Of a stretch of 64,000 nt of DNA, positions 35,302-44,771 are shown piece by piece. How positions within the stretch are numbered: position 1 is the first letter of the stretch; each line of letters starts with the position of its first letter. Under the pieces are notes generated by a model. The model did no database searches and was not told the origin of the DNA. It saw nothing but the letters and a program-made list of their open reading frames with translations. The stretch is from UBA1205 sp045534635 (GTDB lineage Bacteria; Bacteroidota; Bacteroidia; Bacteroidales; WCHB1-69). The translations under genes and the position numbers were made by a program. Location of the stretch: positions 42,764-106,763 of the forward strand of contig JAZSKB010000042.1 of NCBI GenBank assembly GCA_045534635.1, written 5' to 3'.

Positions 35302-36891
35302 TTAAAAACCTGTCCAAAACATTTCCCAAAATTTATGTTCCATTTCTTGCCAAGTTTGACGAGTTGCTCCTGCAAAATCGGCAGAATATTGATTAAGAAT
35401 ATTTTTTGCTTGTTTTATTTCCCCATTTTTTATTAATTTCTTTATTTTTTCTTCCAAATCTGGCAATTCGTTAAATGCTTTTTCTTCGTATCGTAAAACA
35501 TTATCAATAAGCATTTTCTTTGTATATCCCCACTTAACTTGTGCTAATTTATTTGCTTTTCTATAATGCCATAAGACTGCATTTTCATCAAAACGAGCAT
35601 GACCACACAAATCAAATCCTGCAGGTAATTTTGTATTGCCAGCAAATATAGGAATACGAGGACTTTGCCCTGGATTTTCTAAAGAAAACCAACATAAACA
35701 ACCAATTTCATCGGGTAACCAATCACGACATTGTATAATTGTAGAATACGAACACCAAGACATTGCCACACCACGATAAAAATTAATAGTATTGGGAGAC
35801 AAATGGTTATACATTGCTCTTTCATTAGCGTCCATCCATGGATTTGCATTAGGACAAACTTTTATAGTGTCTTTACCATCTTTTGTTTTCGCAGTATATA
35901 ACAAATTTTTTGTTTGGTCTAAAATAGTTCCTTCATAATTTGCTCTAAAAAGTTCCATAATCATACGAACATCAACTTTTTTTTCAGGCTTCACAGAAAA
36001 AGGCAACTCCGCAGAATCTATACACAAATTCAAAGAAGGTGCCAATGTATTGAAAATATACCATTCTCTTTCTTTATGATTTTTGCCATTGCTATAACTT
36101 GAAGGAAATGCTTTCCACCAAACGAAATCACCTTTTCCGTCCCATAATCCATATTTTATAGCCACTTTTTCTATATTATCAGAACACATAAAATAATTAG
36201 GATTTTCTCGATTCAACTTACCTATTCGAGCGATATTACAACTTACGGCAACTTCATCATCGGGAACACGTTGAGCGACCCAAATACCACCAATTTTATC
36301 ATGTCCTTCTCCTAAAATTTCCATTTGCCACACTTCTTTTTTATCAGCAATGGTCAAACATTCTCCTCCGTCGGCATAACCATATTCTTTGATAAGATTT
36401 CCAATCAATTTGATGGCATCTCTTGCATTGTCACAACGTTGAAGAGCAATTCGTTGTAATTCTTCTATTAAAAACATAGCATTTTCATTTCTCAAAGTAT
36501 CTGGACCAGAAAAGGTACTTTCTCCCATTGCTAATTGTTTTTCATTCATACAAGGATATGCGGTATTCATATAAGCGTAAGTATGAGATACTTCTGGAAT
36601 TTCACCAACTAAAACAACACCTTCCATACTATTGGGAGTTGAGGTATGCATTGTTCCTTTATAAACTTTATGCATAGTGCCTTCTTTGTGGTCTGCAGCA
36701 GGTTCCATACGAACCCAAGTTCGATATTTTCCGTCACAAGTGTGAGATGTAATTACAGAACCATCGGCAGAGGCTTTGCAACCGACCATAATTGAAGTAC
36801 AATTCGCTCCTATCAATTCTTCTTGCTGACCATAAACTTCTATCCCTATAAAACACAAGGATATTAATAATGCTAAAATTTTTCTTGTCAT
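35302..36891 (-). CDS. Exported C69 family dipeptidase (PepD-like)
   Basis: A 529-residue N-terminal-nucleophile hydrolase. The signal peptide ends VYG|QQ; a short propeptide then precedes Cys31 in GANCTSIMVG, the expected self-processing nucleophile. Family motifs KASADGSVITSHTCDG, NENAMFLIEELQ-like, and GYADGGECLTIADKKEVWQMEI are present (last one split at residues 170-190). Family C69 enzymes remove N-terminal dipeptides and act in the periplasm here. Normal length. It is the third gene of a likely operon behind the two barrel-protein genes (32-base gap). Confidence 0.88.
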   Translation of the reverse strand: MTRKILALLISLCFIGIEVYGQQEELIGANCTSIMVGCKASADGSVITSHTCDGKYRTWVRMEPAADHKEGTMHKVYKGTMHTSTPNSMEGVVLVGEIPEVSHTYAYMNTAYPCMNEKQLAMGESTFSGPDTLRNENAMFLIEELQRIALQRCDNARDAIKLIGNLIKEYGYADGGECLTIADKKEVWQMEILGEGHDKIGGIWVAQRVPDDEVAVSCNIARIGKLNRENPNYFMCSDNIEKVAIKYGLWDGKGDFVWWKAFPSSYSNGKNHKEREWYIFNTLAPSLNLCIDSAELPFSVKPEKKVDVRMIMELFRANYEGTILDQTKNLLYTAKTKDGKDTIKVCPNANPWMDANERAMYNHLSPNTINFYRGVAMSWCSYSTIIQCRDWLPDEIGCLCWFSLENPGQSPRIPIFAGNTKLPAGFDLCGHARFDENAVLWHYRKANKLAQVKWGYTKKMLIDNVLRYEEKAFNELPDLEEKIKKLIKNGEIKQAKNILNQYSADFAGATRQTWQEMEHKFWEMFWTGF

Positions 36892-36923
36892 ACTAATTTT
36901 TATTTTATTTATAACTATTTATT

Positions 36924-39020
36924 TTAAAACTTCCATTGCATTTGTAATTTAACGTCTGTCCGTTGAGGTTTATCTATTAATGTTAACGAAGAACCGACTT
37001 GTTTCTTATTCAAATAATGATTTTGTGCAATTTTAAACCAAATATCCAAAAAATTTTTCACTTTATAGGTCAATAAAATATATGTTCTACAACCTTTATA
37101 ATAATATCCCGGTATTGAAAATGAATACAATACATCATCTTCATAGGCATAAATACGTTCATCGTAAGAATAGGTATCAAAAATTGCGAAACGAACAGAT
37201 ATTGCAAAAGGCAAACGAGAAAATATAAATTTTACATCTTGATAAACTAAAAAACCTTGTTGATATTTCGCATTTTTTTCTTTTTGATAATTCACAATTT
37301 CCAACCTTGATTTAAGTTGTAATACCGAAATTGGCTCCCAAGTTAAATGTAAACGATAATTTTGTTTATTGTAAGATGTAATCAAATTGTAATATTCTTT
37401 AGATAAATTTGTATTTGCTGTTTTGTAACGCAAACGTAGATAAACAGAAAACCGTTTATTTAAATAATAATTCCATTGAGATTGTATTTCCCAACCTTGC
37501 GAAGGTGCATCTACTTGATATTTCAACCATGGATATAAAAAATAATCAAAATGCGAATTCCATGTTAAAGATTTTGTCAATATCGTATGAAAACCGACAT
37601 ATATACCATGTTCATTGGCATTTGATGAATTTTGAGCATAGGCTCCTGAATTAAAACATTGATATTTTGGAGAATAATATCGATGTAAAATTGACATTGC
37701 AAAACGAGGGTCTATATTAAATTGAAAACCATTTATAGTTGCCAATGCTAAATTTTTACTCATTGCGGTTTCTCCAAAAAAGAATACTTTACGAATAATT
37801 ACCTTATAATCCAACGATGCATTAACATTGTCTATTGAATTGAATGTAAATCTGTTATATTGACTCAAATTTTTATCAAACATAGAAGAAAAACGCGTAT
37901 AATATGCCGTTGCTCCAATTTGTGCCACTCGCATACTATATGTTAGATGTCCACCTGCTATATGTTGACCAATAGCATTTTTCTTTAAAATTTCACTATA
38001 TGTTCGATGATAACCTGTGGAATAAATTGTTGCTATAAATTTTTCTTTTGAAGATATTGTATCCTCTATCAAAGAAGCATCTAAACGTTTATAGGAATAG
38101 AATAGTGTCAAATCCAATACTTTACAATCTATAGTGGTTGCAAATCCTCGTAAATAATTCATTTCATTCGCCGAGGAATATGGTTTTACATTTGAGGCTT
38201 GATTATAGATAGAAATTCCATCTTGCGGAGATTGTGTGGAAAAACCCGTATTCATTACCAAACCTTGACCAAAAGAAAGTTGGTAATCTCCCACCGCAAT
38301 TTGTTTAAATACACTTACATTTCTGATATAAAAATGAATAGAATAAAAATCAAAACCAAATTTATTTTTCCCTTTAAAGAATTGTTCTCCAGCATCTTTT
38401 TCTGCCGTTATTCCAAATTGTAAACGATTGCCTGAACGGTAACGATATTTCAATAAATAGGCTTGAGGTGAACCCAAATAACGAGCATTTGGTCGTTTTT
38501 CTAATTCTTCTTTGGATATTGGGGAATAACCTTGTTGTTGTTCTAAGACTTGACCATATCGCATCAATATTGTATTTTTTCCTCTACGAAAAATTGTTTT
38601 CAATGAACTTCTTTTATTTTGCTCAATTTCTCCAAATTGAATATACGGTAACAGTCTTTCTATCAATTCTTTATCAAAACCATCAATGATGGCTAATTCA
38701 TATTGTGTATATATTTTTCCATATTTGAGCAAATAATTTTGCAAATGATACAATTGATAATCTGACAATCTGAAAATAGATGCCAATATTTCGTAATCTG
38801 GATTGTTGATATTTATCTTATTTTCAAAATAATAAATCAAATTTTCCAATAATTCTGAATAATCTTCTTCTTCTTCTGCATTTTCTGCAAGATGTTCTAT
38901 ATTTGATTCTAAATCAATATCAATATTCATAGTATTGATAGGTTGTTTCACACTATCGTATTGAGCATAAGTAAATATTGTACAAAACAATAAAACAAAA
39001 AGAAGTAATTTCTGTTTCAT
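36924..39020 (-). CDS. Helix-hairpin-helix domain protein with predicted outer-membrane barrel
   Basis: A 698-residue exported protein (signal peptide FTYA|QY). After an acidic linker (AENAEEEEDYSELLE) residues about 65-135 form two ComEA-like helix-hairpin-helix units, with ININNPDYEILASIF and YTQYELAIIDGFDKELIERLL. The remaining roughly 550 residues alternate aromatic and polar strands (for example YQLSFGQGLVMNTGF and LTYKVKNFLDIWFKIAQ) and end LQMQWKF, a typical terminal barrel strand with Phe at the end. Such HhH-plus-barrel proteins are frequent in Bacteroidota, and their role is not known. It starts 6 bases after the PorV/PorQ-like gene. Confidence 0.72.
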   Translation of the reverse strand: MKQKLLLFVLLFCTIFTYAQYDSVKQPINTMNIDIDLESNIEHLAENAEEEEDYSELLENLIYYFENKININNPDYEILASIFRLSDYQLYHLQNYLLKYGKIYTQYELAIIDGFDKELIERLLPYIQFGEIEQNKRSSLKTIFRRGKNTILMRYGQVLEQQQGYSPISKEELEKRPNARYLGSPQAYLLKYRYRSGNRLQFGITAEKDAGEQFFKGKNKFGFDFYSIHFYIRNVSVFKQIAVGDYQLSFGQGLVMNTGFSTQSPQDGISIYNQASNVKPYSSANEMNYLRGFATTIDCKVLDLTLFYSYKRLDASLIEDTISSKEKFIATIYSTGYHRTYSEILKKNAIGQHIAGGHLTYSMRVAQIGATAYYTRFSSMFDKNLSQYNRFTFNSIDNVNASLDYKVIIRKVFFFGETAMSKNLALATINGFQFNIDPRFAMSILHRYYSPKYQCFNSGAYAQNSSNANEHGIYVGFHTILTKSLTWNSHFDYFLYPWLKYQVDAPSQGWEIQSQWNYYLNKRFSVYLRLRYKTANTNLSKEYYNLITSYNKQNYRLHLTWEPISVLQLKSRLEIVNYQKEKNAKYQQGFLVYQDVKFIFSRLPFAISVRFAIFDTYSYDERIYAYEDDVLYSFSIPGYYYKGCRTYILLTYKVKNFLDIWFKIAQNHYLNKKQVGSSLTLIDKPQRTDVKLQMQWKF

Positions 39021-39026
39021 AATCGC

Positions 39027-39857
39027 CTATTTTATATCATAACAAAGAGAAATTTGTGGACTATATCCCAATAAAGCATGATATGATGATGCAAAATCAA
39101 TATGCAAGGCTTTAAATTTTGTACCAACACCTACACTACATTGAAAATCTGGAAAACGGATTCCTCCTCGAAGCGTCAAATAATCGCCAAAAATATACTC
39201 TATGCCTGTTGCTATTTGTAATTTAGTATCCAAACTTTTTATCAAATCAATTCCTACCAAACATTTTTTTGAAAAAATATAACTTCCTCCAAATTTAAAT
39301 ACCGTTGGAATATATTCTTTAATATCGTTATAAGTAATCATTTTCAAATGAGCAGGATTATAAACATGAAATCCTAAAAAGAAATTTTTAGTTACCTTTC
39401 CATACATTCCTACTTCAAAAGTAAATCCACTACGATGTCCATAATATGCATCACCAAAATAATTAAGCAAATAATCGAATTGCAAACTTGCACTAATTAT
39501 TTCACCAAAAGCACGACTATAAGCAATTCCAATTTTTGTTGTATTAAAACCACTTCCACCAACAAATTGAATATCAGCACTAAAAACGCCAACTTTTTCA
39601 AAAGGAAGCACTATTCCCAACGCTGCTGATGACATATTTTTTAACAGATAACGATTTTCATAGTACAAACCAACTGCATAATGTTTGTAAAATCCTAATG
39701 CCGCTTGATTGTTACTACATGCCCAAAAATCAGATATTGAGACAGACATATCCGCCATACCCTTGTATCTCGAGCCTACAACGAGTTTTCCATTATCAGC
39801 ATAAACAACTGATACACATACATTTAAAATCAAAAGAAGTAGAAACACATTTTTCAT
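39027..39857 (-). CDS. PorV/PorQ-like (FadL-fold) outer-membrane barrel protein
   Basis: A 276-residue exported protein; signal peptide ends VVYA|DN, one of only two here without Gln at +1. The mature start VGSRYKGMADMSVSISDFWACSNNQAALGF resembles the opening (AxxxGMGxAxVAxxDDxxAxxxNPAgL; here quoted in two parts, VGSRYKGMADMSVSI and DFWACSNNQAALG) of PorV/PorQ/UPF0164 proteins, and the rest is strands with turns ending in ISLCYDIK. It could be a T9SS accessory barrel or a transport pore; the assignment is by pattern only. First gene of a three-gene minus-strand operon with a good promoter. Confidence 0.6.
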   Translation of the reverse strand: MKNVFLLLLILNVCVSVVYADNGKLVVGSRYKGMADMSVSISDFWACSNNQAALGFYKHYAVGLYYENRYLLKNMSSAALGIVLPFEKVGVFSADIQFVGGSGFNTTKIGIAYSRAFGEIISASLQFDYLLNYFGDAYYGHRSGFTFEVGMYGKVTKNFFLGFHVYNPAHLKMITYNDIKEYIPTVFKFGGSYIFSKKCLVGIDLIKSLDTKLQIATGIEYIFGDYLTLRGGIRFPDFQCSVGVGTKFKALHIDFASSYHALLGYSPQISLCYDIK

Positions 39858-39880
39858 ATTTACATGTATTTATAAAAAAA

Positions 39881-39911
39881 CAAATATAGTATTTTTTATA
39901 ATAAAAAACAA
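39881..39911 (-). promoter_or_regulatory. Putative promoter (TTG-N20-TATATTTG) of the barrel/HhH/C69 operon
   Basis: On the minus strand TTG (39911-39909) precedes TATATTTG (39888-39881) by 20 bases. The start codon at 39857 is 23 bases further. Confidence 0.6.
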
Positions 39912-39931
39912 CTTTTTATCAATTTTTCAAA

Positions 39932-40031
39932 AAAAACAAGCCCTGCAAGGCTGCAGGGCTTGAAGTGAACTGCATTAACGTTAAAAATATGCTATATTTA
40001 ATTATTCTTTGACAAACTTAGTAGTATAGTT
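39932..40031. repeat. 100-base exact repeat, copy 1 (CTD gene 3' end, 3' UTR and terminator)
   Basis: All 100 bases are identical to 62173-62272 in the same orientation. The block covers the last nine codons (YTTKFVKE and stop) of the LRR cargo gene, its 3' untranslated region and its terminator. Beyond 40031 the match falls to a related but clearly diverged CTD coding sequence. Confidence 0.95.
39938..39961 (-). terminator. Terminator of the large LRR gene
   Basis: A 10-bp stem AAGCCCTGCA/TGCAGGGCTT with a 4-base loop is followed on the minus strand by GTTTTTT. An identical hairpin ends the second CTD gene. Confidence 0.9.
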
Positions 40032-43000
40032 ACCTACTTTTACAAAGTACATTCCTTTTGACAAGTTGGATACATTGATTTGTAACAAGTTTGTTCCTTT
40101 ATTTTCTACATTGATAAGCAAACGACCAGTTATGTCAAATATTTGAACATCTTCTGTAGCATTTTCGATATTTAACACTGTTTTGGCTGGGTTTGGATAC
40201 AATGCTATATTAGAAAGATTAACTTCTGAAATGCTTGTTGGGTCTTCTGGGTCTTCTCCGCCTCCAAGTTCGCTACAATCAAGATTTCCATTTGTAGCAG
40301 GTATCGCACTATTGTTGCTGCTATACAACACATTCCAACCTTTATTGGTAGCATTTTTTGAAGTACTTGCAAAGAATACATCATAATTAGGGTCAATAGA
40401 ATTTGTTAATGGAAGCATAGTGGCATTTTCAGAAGTATTTTTAGTTGGTAATGAACACATTAGAGAATCATAACCACGAGTTGTAAACGAATTAGTATGA
40501 ATAACCAATTTATTCAAAGCATTATTTTGACTTAAATTTAGGCTTCTTAATTGATTCTTATTCATATCCAAAGTTTTCAATGCGATATTGTTTTTAGTAT
40601 TCAAAGATACTAAATTATTGTTGCTACAATCTAAAGATTCCAATGCTGTATTCTTTGTTATTTCCAATGTATTGATATTTGTGTTTACACAAACAAGGTT
40701 TTTCAATTGAGTATTTTTATCTACATCAATTGTTCCCAAATTATTGTTTGAACAATTGAGAGATTGAAGAATTATATTTCTACTCAAATCAATAGTTGTT
40801 AAATTGTTGTTAGCACAATTTAACTCTTCCAAAGCTGTATTTTGTCTTATATCTAAAGAAGTCAATACATTGTAAGAACAATTTAAATAAACCAATCCTG
40901 AATTATTGTTTGTATTTAAACTAGTAATCATAGGAGCATTGTTATAACAATTGAATTTAGTAAATTTACCATAAATAGTTATGCTATTTTCTTTTGCTTC
41001 ATAAGATATTTTTCTAAAATTAGTATCTATAATAAGGATAGAATCATGAGTTCCGCTACTAATTTTGATAGTGGTATTATTTTTTTCGGCCGCAAACTCC
41101 ATAGTAATTTGAGCATTGTTGATTAGGTTGATAACAACGAAAGAAGATACATCTAATTTGCAGACACTTGTTCCATTTGTAGCAGGAACAGAAGATGGCG
41201 TACCGTTATTGTAATACAATACATCCCAATTTTTTGCTTTTACATTAGAAGAATTGCTTGACATAAAGTTTGATGTATTGGCATCACTTGATGAGCTAAG
41301 TGGGAAGAATTTTGCATTATCGGTGGTTTGTTTTAATGGCAAGGAACACATTATTTCATCGAATATATTGGTTGTAAATGGATTGCCATAACAATACAAT
41401 GTTTGTAATGATGTATTTCTGGACACATCTAATGTTGAAATTGTATTATCTGCACAGTTTAATTCTTCCAATGATATATTATTTCTTATGTCAAGTCCAG
41501 TAATATTGGCATTGTTTCCTTTACAATCCAATTTAGCGATATTTCCATAAATTGTTATGGTTGTTGTTTGAGAATTGATATTGATAGTAGAGGAATAAGT
41601 AGTATTCACTATATGATCATCTTCTATATTTCCATTTACTATTTTTATAGGTGTATTGTTTTTATCTGCTGCAAGACTAAGTGTAATTGGTGAATTTGCG
41701 GCTGTATTTATGGTAATATAACTATTCATATTAACAACTTGTTGACATTCAAATGTTCCGCTAGTACCAGTAATTGCTGCTGCATTTGATGCGAATAATA
41801 GTTGCCAATTTTTAGGTGTTACATTATTTACGGCATTAGTTCCCATAAATGCTAATCGATTGGTATCAGCGTTATCGAATAAAGGATATACTTTAGCATT
41901 ATCTGCATACATTTTACTTGGCAATGAACATATTAAATTATCATACGCTTGTGTTGTAAATGAATTTCCGTAGCATTCCAATTTTATTAAAGATAAATTG
42001 TTGCTTACATCTAAACTTGTCAATTTATTGTTAGAACAATTTAAATTTTCCAATACTGAAGCATTGTTTACATCTAATATTGTAAGCATATTGTTTGAAC
42101 AATTCAAAGTTTTTAATGCATCATTGTTGACGATTAATTTATTGATACTATTATTAGAGCAATCAAATTCTGCGATAGCACCATAAATAACTAAATTATC
42201 TGTATTGGCTGTAATAGGAAATAGTCCTGTCCAAGCGTTGTTAATTATCCAAGTAGTATCTTTATCTCCATTTTCTATTTTTATTCCCGTACTGGTAGCA
42301 TTTCCGGTGAAGTTCATGGTTACTGTTGCATTTTGTGCTACATGCAAAGTAATATATTTTGTCATATCTACGGTTACGGAAATACCTGTATTACAATCGA
42401 AAGTTCCACTTGTTGATGGTATTGTACTATTGTCAGCATAATTCACTGCCCATTGTTTATTCTTTGCATTTATTGAATTTGTTGCCATAAATGTTGCTGC
42501 ATTAGCACTTGTAGCATTTTCTATTGGATAGAATTTTGCATTATCGGATACGCTTCTTGTTGGCAATAAACACATTAACGAATCATAACCTGTTGTAGTA
42601 AATAAATTTCCATAACAAGAGAATTCTTTCAATGCGGTATTTAGACTTATATCTAATGTTGATATTGTATTATTGCTAATATTCAAGGTTTCTATTTTGG
42701 TATTTTTGCTTATATCCAAAGTTGACAATTTGTTTCCGCTACAAGTTAATGTTTTCAATGCGGTGTTGCCACTTATTGACAAACTTGCCAATTCGCCTCC
42801 GTTCAATACCAATGTTTCCAAAGCAGTACAGCCGTACAAACTCAATGTTGATAATTTTGTATTTACCAAATTGATTTCTTTCAATTTGCTACAACCATAT
42901 ACATTTATTTTTGTTAGATTGGTATCCCCTTCGCCTGTTATGCGTTCTAACACTTTATTTTTACTTGCATCTATTTCTGTAAGATACGGAATTGTATCTA

Positions 43001-43436
43001 ATTTTAATGATGTTACCACTCCATAAATATATAATTCCAAACAGTTGTTTAGGTTGTTGTTTTGCAATATCTGTTTTATTGATTGTGTACCATTTATTGA
43101 AATTACGGTATCTAACACTTTTGTTGATTGGACATTATTCGCAACTATATTTACATATTGGGTACCACTTACCCCTATTGATAAGTTTTTCATTAGTGGG
43201 GAAACAACAGAGACTGAGTTATTAAATTTTAATGTAATATACTGACTTCTATCCAAGCCACAAACATATTTTCCGTTTGTTTTCAAAATCTCGTTATATG
43301 TAGAATACACAGAATACACTTTCCAACCTTTGTTTTTAGCTATATCAACATTGGCATCCCAAAATGCAATAGAATCTAATCCACCAGATATAGTAGAATA
43401 AAAACTACCATTTGTTACTGTTGGCAATGAACACAT
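40002..43436 (-). CDS. LRR protein C-terminal fragment with T9SS sorting domain (no signal peptide)
   Basis: A 1,144-codon open frame beginning at an ATG directly after the TGA stop. It consists of four long modules of about 200-300 residues; the recurring element (M/I)C(S/L)LP occurs near residues 1, 287, 502, 695 and 994. Each module has LRR units of the form LxxLxCSxNxLTxLDVSxNTxL, then FTTxxYDxLMCSLP, a Trp-containing W-x-V/L-x-Y strand, a PATxGTFxC-type loop and a beta segment with ITLxxAxNxxIT. Residues about 1078-1144 are a type A C-terminal signal (YPNPAKTVLNIENA, QIFDITGRLL, GMYFVKVGNYTTKFVKE). It lacks a signal peptide, so it should not reach the periplasm unless the TGA is read through. 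Confidence 0.75.
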   Translation of the reverse strand: MCSLPTVTNGSFYSTISGGLDSIAFWDANVDIAKNKGWKVYSVYSTYNEILKTNGKYVCGLDRSQYITLKFNNSVSVVSPLMKNLSIGVSGTQYVNIVANNVQSTKVLDTVISINGTQSIKQILQNNNLNNCLELYIYGVVTSLKLDTIPYLTEIDASKNKVLERITGEGDTNLTKINVYGCSKLKEINLVNTKLSTLSLYGCTALETLVLNGGELASLSISGNTALKTLTCSGNKLSTLDISKNTKIETLNISNNTISTLDISLNTALKEFSCYGNLFTTTGYDSLMCLLPTRSVSDNAKFYPIENATSANAATFMATNSINAKNKQWAVNYADNSTIPSTSGTFDCNTGISVTVDMTKYITLHVAQNATVTMNFTGNATSTGIKIENGDKDTTWIINNAWTGLFPITANTDNLVIYGAIAEFDCSNNSINKLIVNNDALKTLNCSNNMLTILDVNNASVLENLNCSNNKLTSLDVSNNLSLIKLECYGNSFTTQAYDNLICSLPSKMYADNAKVYPLFDNADTNRLAFMGTNAVNNVTPKNWQLLFASNAAAITGTSGTFECQQVVNMNSYITINTAANSPITLSLAADKNNTPIKIVNGNIEDDHIVNTTYSSTININSQTTTITIYGNIAKLDCKGNNANITGLDIRNNISLEELNCADNTISTLDVSRNTSLQTLYCYGNPFTTNIFDEIMCSLPLKQTTDNAKFFPLSSSSDANTSNFMSSNSSNVKAKNWDVLYYNNGTPSSVPATNGTSVCKLDVSSFVVINLINNAQITMEFAAEKNNTTIKISSGTHDSILIIDTNFRKISYEAKENSITIYGKFTKFNCYNNAPMITSLNTNNNSGLVYLNCSYNVLTSLDIRQNTALEELNCANNNLTTIDLSRNIILQSLNCSNNNLGTIDVDKNTQLKNLVCVNTNINTLEITKNTALESLDCSNNNLVSLNTKNNIALKTLDMNKNQLRSLNLSQNNALNKLVIHTNSFTTRGYDSLMCSLPTKNTSENATMLPLTNSIDPNYDVFFASTSKNATNKGWNVLYSSNNSAIPATNGNLDCSELGGGEDPEDPTSISEVNLSNIALYPNPAKTVLNIENATEDVQIFDITGRLLINVENKGTNLLQINVSNLSKGMYFVKVGNYTTKFVKE

Positions 43437-44426
43437 TCACGAATCGTAGGCTCCTGTTGTAAACAAGTTGCTGTAACAGTATAAAGTTTTGAGTTTTGTA
43501 CATTTACTTACATCTAATTTGGTTAATTCGCAAAAAGATACATTTAAGTCTTCTACATTTTTCAAATTACTGCAATCTAATGTTTTCACCTTATTGGAAC
43601 TTATGTAAAGAGATTTTATGCTATTCGTTGAAGGAATAGACAATGTAGTTAAATTATTACCATAACAATTTAAATAATATAATGCCGTACAAGAAGATAT
43701 ATTTAATGATGAGAGTTGATTGTGTGAACAATCTAAGTATTTCAATTTTGATAAACTTGAAATAGTTAATGATGATATTGAGTTGAACGAACATTTTATA
43801 GAATCCAAAGCCCCATTGCTTGCTGTTATTACACTGTTTATAGAGGTTAGTTTATTGTCATTACATACCAATCTTTTCAATACGGGACAATGACGAATAT
43901 CAATAGTGGTTAAACTATCGTTCTTACACATTAAAGTATGCAATTTAGGACAAGTATCTAATTTTATTACTGCCAAACGTTTCATATCGCTAAAATACAA
44001 CGAATCTAAAAATTGTGCTTTTTTATTTTGGCTACATATTTCTATCTTTCTTATATTGGTATCATTTTTTATAACAATACAACGAATATTCGGCATCAGT
44101 ATATATCCTTCTGTCAGAGGATATACCATTCTTAATTTTACTAATGTTAGGTTTTGACCTACAAATTGAGGAGTTGTTGACGCACTATTCAAACCTCCAC
44201 CCGTCACAAGGGGAAAATTTGGTGCATCTAATGCCATATAAATGTCCATATACGCAACCGCTAGTGGACCAATCATTGGATTGTTAAATGTTATTTTAAC
44301 CGTATCCATATTTACACTTTGGGCATTTACCTTTTGCCCGTTAAACAACATACTACCACCAAGGAGTAGTAGAAAAAAAACCTTTGTACTGCTGTGGTAC
44401 CAAAAATTTAAACACTTTGACTTCAT
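43437..44426 (-). CDS. LRR protein N-terminal fragment (signal peptide, no sorting domain)
   Basis: A 329-residue open frame with a long, late signal peptide (hydrophobic VFFLLLLGGSMLF at about 16-28, cleavage likely VNA|QS near 36), then a beta domain and LRR units such as LKYLDCSHNQLSSLNISSC and LNVSFCELTKLDVSKC. It ends FTTGAYDS at the TGA. By itself it would be exported to the periplasm by Sec but cannot use T9SS, having no C-terminal sorting domain. The leader upstream contains a promoter box and two hairpins, one of them shared with the 63.7 kb gene. Confidence 0.75.
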   Translation of the reverse strand: MKSKCLNFWYHSSTKVFFLLLLGGSMLFNGQKVNAQSVNMDTVKITFNNPMIGPLAVAYMDIYMALDAPNFPLVTGGGLNSASTTPQFVGQNLTLVKLRMVYPLTEGYILMPNIRCIVIKNDTNIRKIEICSQNKKAQFLDSLYFSDMKRLAVIKLDTCPKLHTLMCKNDSLTTIDIRHCPVLKRLVCNDNKLTSINSVITASNGALDSIKCSFNSISSLTISSLSKLKYLDCSHNQLSSLNISSCTALYYLNCYGNNLTTLSIPSTNSIKSLYISSNKVKTLDCSNLKNVEDLNVSFCELTKLDVSKCTKLKTLYCYSNLFTTGAYDS

Positions 44427-44473
44427 TTTTTTTAATATTTAATTATTATTTAAATTAATTATACAATTTTTCT

Positions 44474-44517
44474 AAAAAAAAATGCAAATAACCACACAGC
44501 GGTCATCTGCATTTTTT
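44474..44517 (-). promoter_or_regulatory. Attenuator-like leader hairpin, copy 1
   Basis: On the minus strand a stem of about 17 bp (arm 44517-44501 with 44493-44477, 7-base loop) is followed by TTTTTTTTTAGAAA. It lies between the promoter box at 44563 and the start codon at 44426, so it can terminate the transcript before the LRR gene. A second, small hairpin AGCCTAT/ATAGGCT (44530-44547) precedes it. A related hairpin with the same T-run and AGAAA tail is found at 63776-63813. Confidence 0.65.
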
Positions 44518-44562
44518 ACTCTATTAGCAAGCCTATAAAAATAGGCTACTAATTCCAATTTG

Positions 44563-44570
44563 CAAAGATA
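44563..44570 (-). promoter_or_regulatory. Putative -7 box (TATCTTTG) of the large LRR gene
   Basis: TATCTTTG on the minus strand gives a predicted leader of about 130 bases that contains two hairpins. Confidence 0.6.
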
Positions 44571-44634
44571 CAACTTTTTTTATAAATATTTTTGTTTTAG
44601 AAAAAAATTTTTTTTTTAAGTCACTGTATTATTA

Positions 44635-44711
44635 TTTTTTCGGTGTCTTCGGCAGGCCCAGACACCGAAAAAAACACATGAAATACGGAGGTTTCGGCAG
44701 ACTCAACCTCC
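44635..44711. repeat. REP-like palindromic repeat, locus A (two hairpin modules)
   Basis: Module 1 pairs TTTTTTCGGTGTC (44635-44647) with GACACCGAAAAAA (44661-44673). Module 2 pairs GGAGGTT (44687-44693) with AACCTCC (44705-44711) across a TCGGCAGACTC loop. The linker ACACATGAAATACGG and most of both modules recur at 62.03-62.10 kb with only a few changes. Confidence 0.8.
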
Positions 44712-44730
44712 ATTGATAAAAAATATAACA

Positions 44731-44743
44731 GCAACAAAGTTGC
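44731..44743 (-). terminator. Possible terminator after nrdG
   Basis: A short GCAAC/GTTGC hairpin with an AAA loop, 29 bases past the nrdG stop, is followed on the minus strand by TGTTATATTTTTT. Confidence 0.5.
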
Positions 44744-44771
44744 CGTCCGCTAAATTCAATAAAATCGAAAA

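Larger units (their letters stand above)
40002..44426 (-). pseudogene. Giant LRR surface protein with T9SS sorting domain, split by one in-frame TGA
   Basis: One continuous reading frame of about 1,475 codons is interrupted only by TGA at 43437-43439. The stop sits in the repeated element written as AYDSLMCSLP in the other modules: at this place the codons read TAC GAT TCG TGA ATG TGT, against GAT TCG TTA ATG TGT in the module near 42575, so TTA (Leu) has become TGA by one base change. Without it the product would have a signal peptide, five SDS22-like LRR modules and a type A T9SS sorting domain. With it the signal peptide and sorting domain are on separate products, so secretion should fail. 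A sequencing error or readthrough remains possible. Confidence 0.75.

Noticed and set aside
42673..43026. Plus-strand open frame of 117 codons inside the large LRR gene
   Set aside because: It is antisense to a coding repeat region and has the hydrophobic composition expected from reading Asn/Ser/Leu-rich repeats backwards.
43437..43439. In-frame TGA as a selenocysteine codon or a changed genetic code
   Set aside because: The equivalent codon in other modules is leucine, no SECIS-like hairpin follows, and TGA is used as an ordinary stop elsewhere, for example after ychF-like neighbours and in shadow frames. A point mutation explains it better.
40002..44426. Tandem repeats of the LRR gene as a CRISPR array or noncoding satellite
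   Set aside because: The repeats are in frame, imperfect, code for LRR modules, and lack constant spacers.
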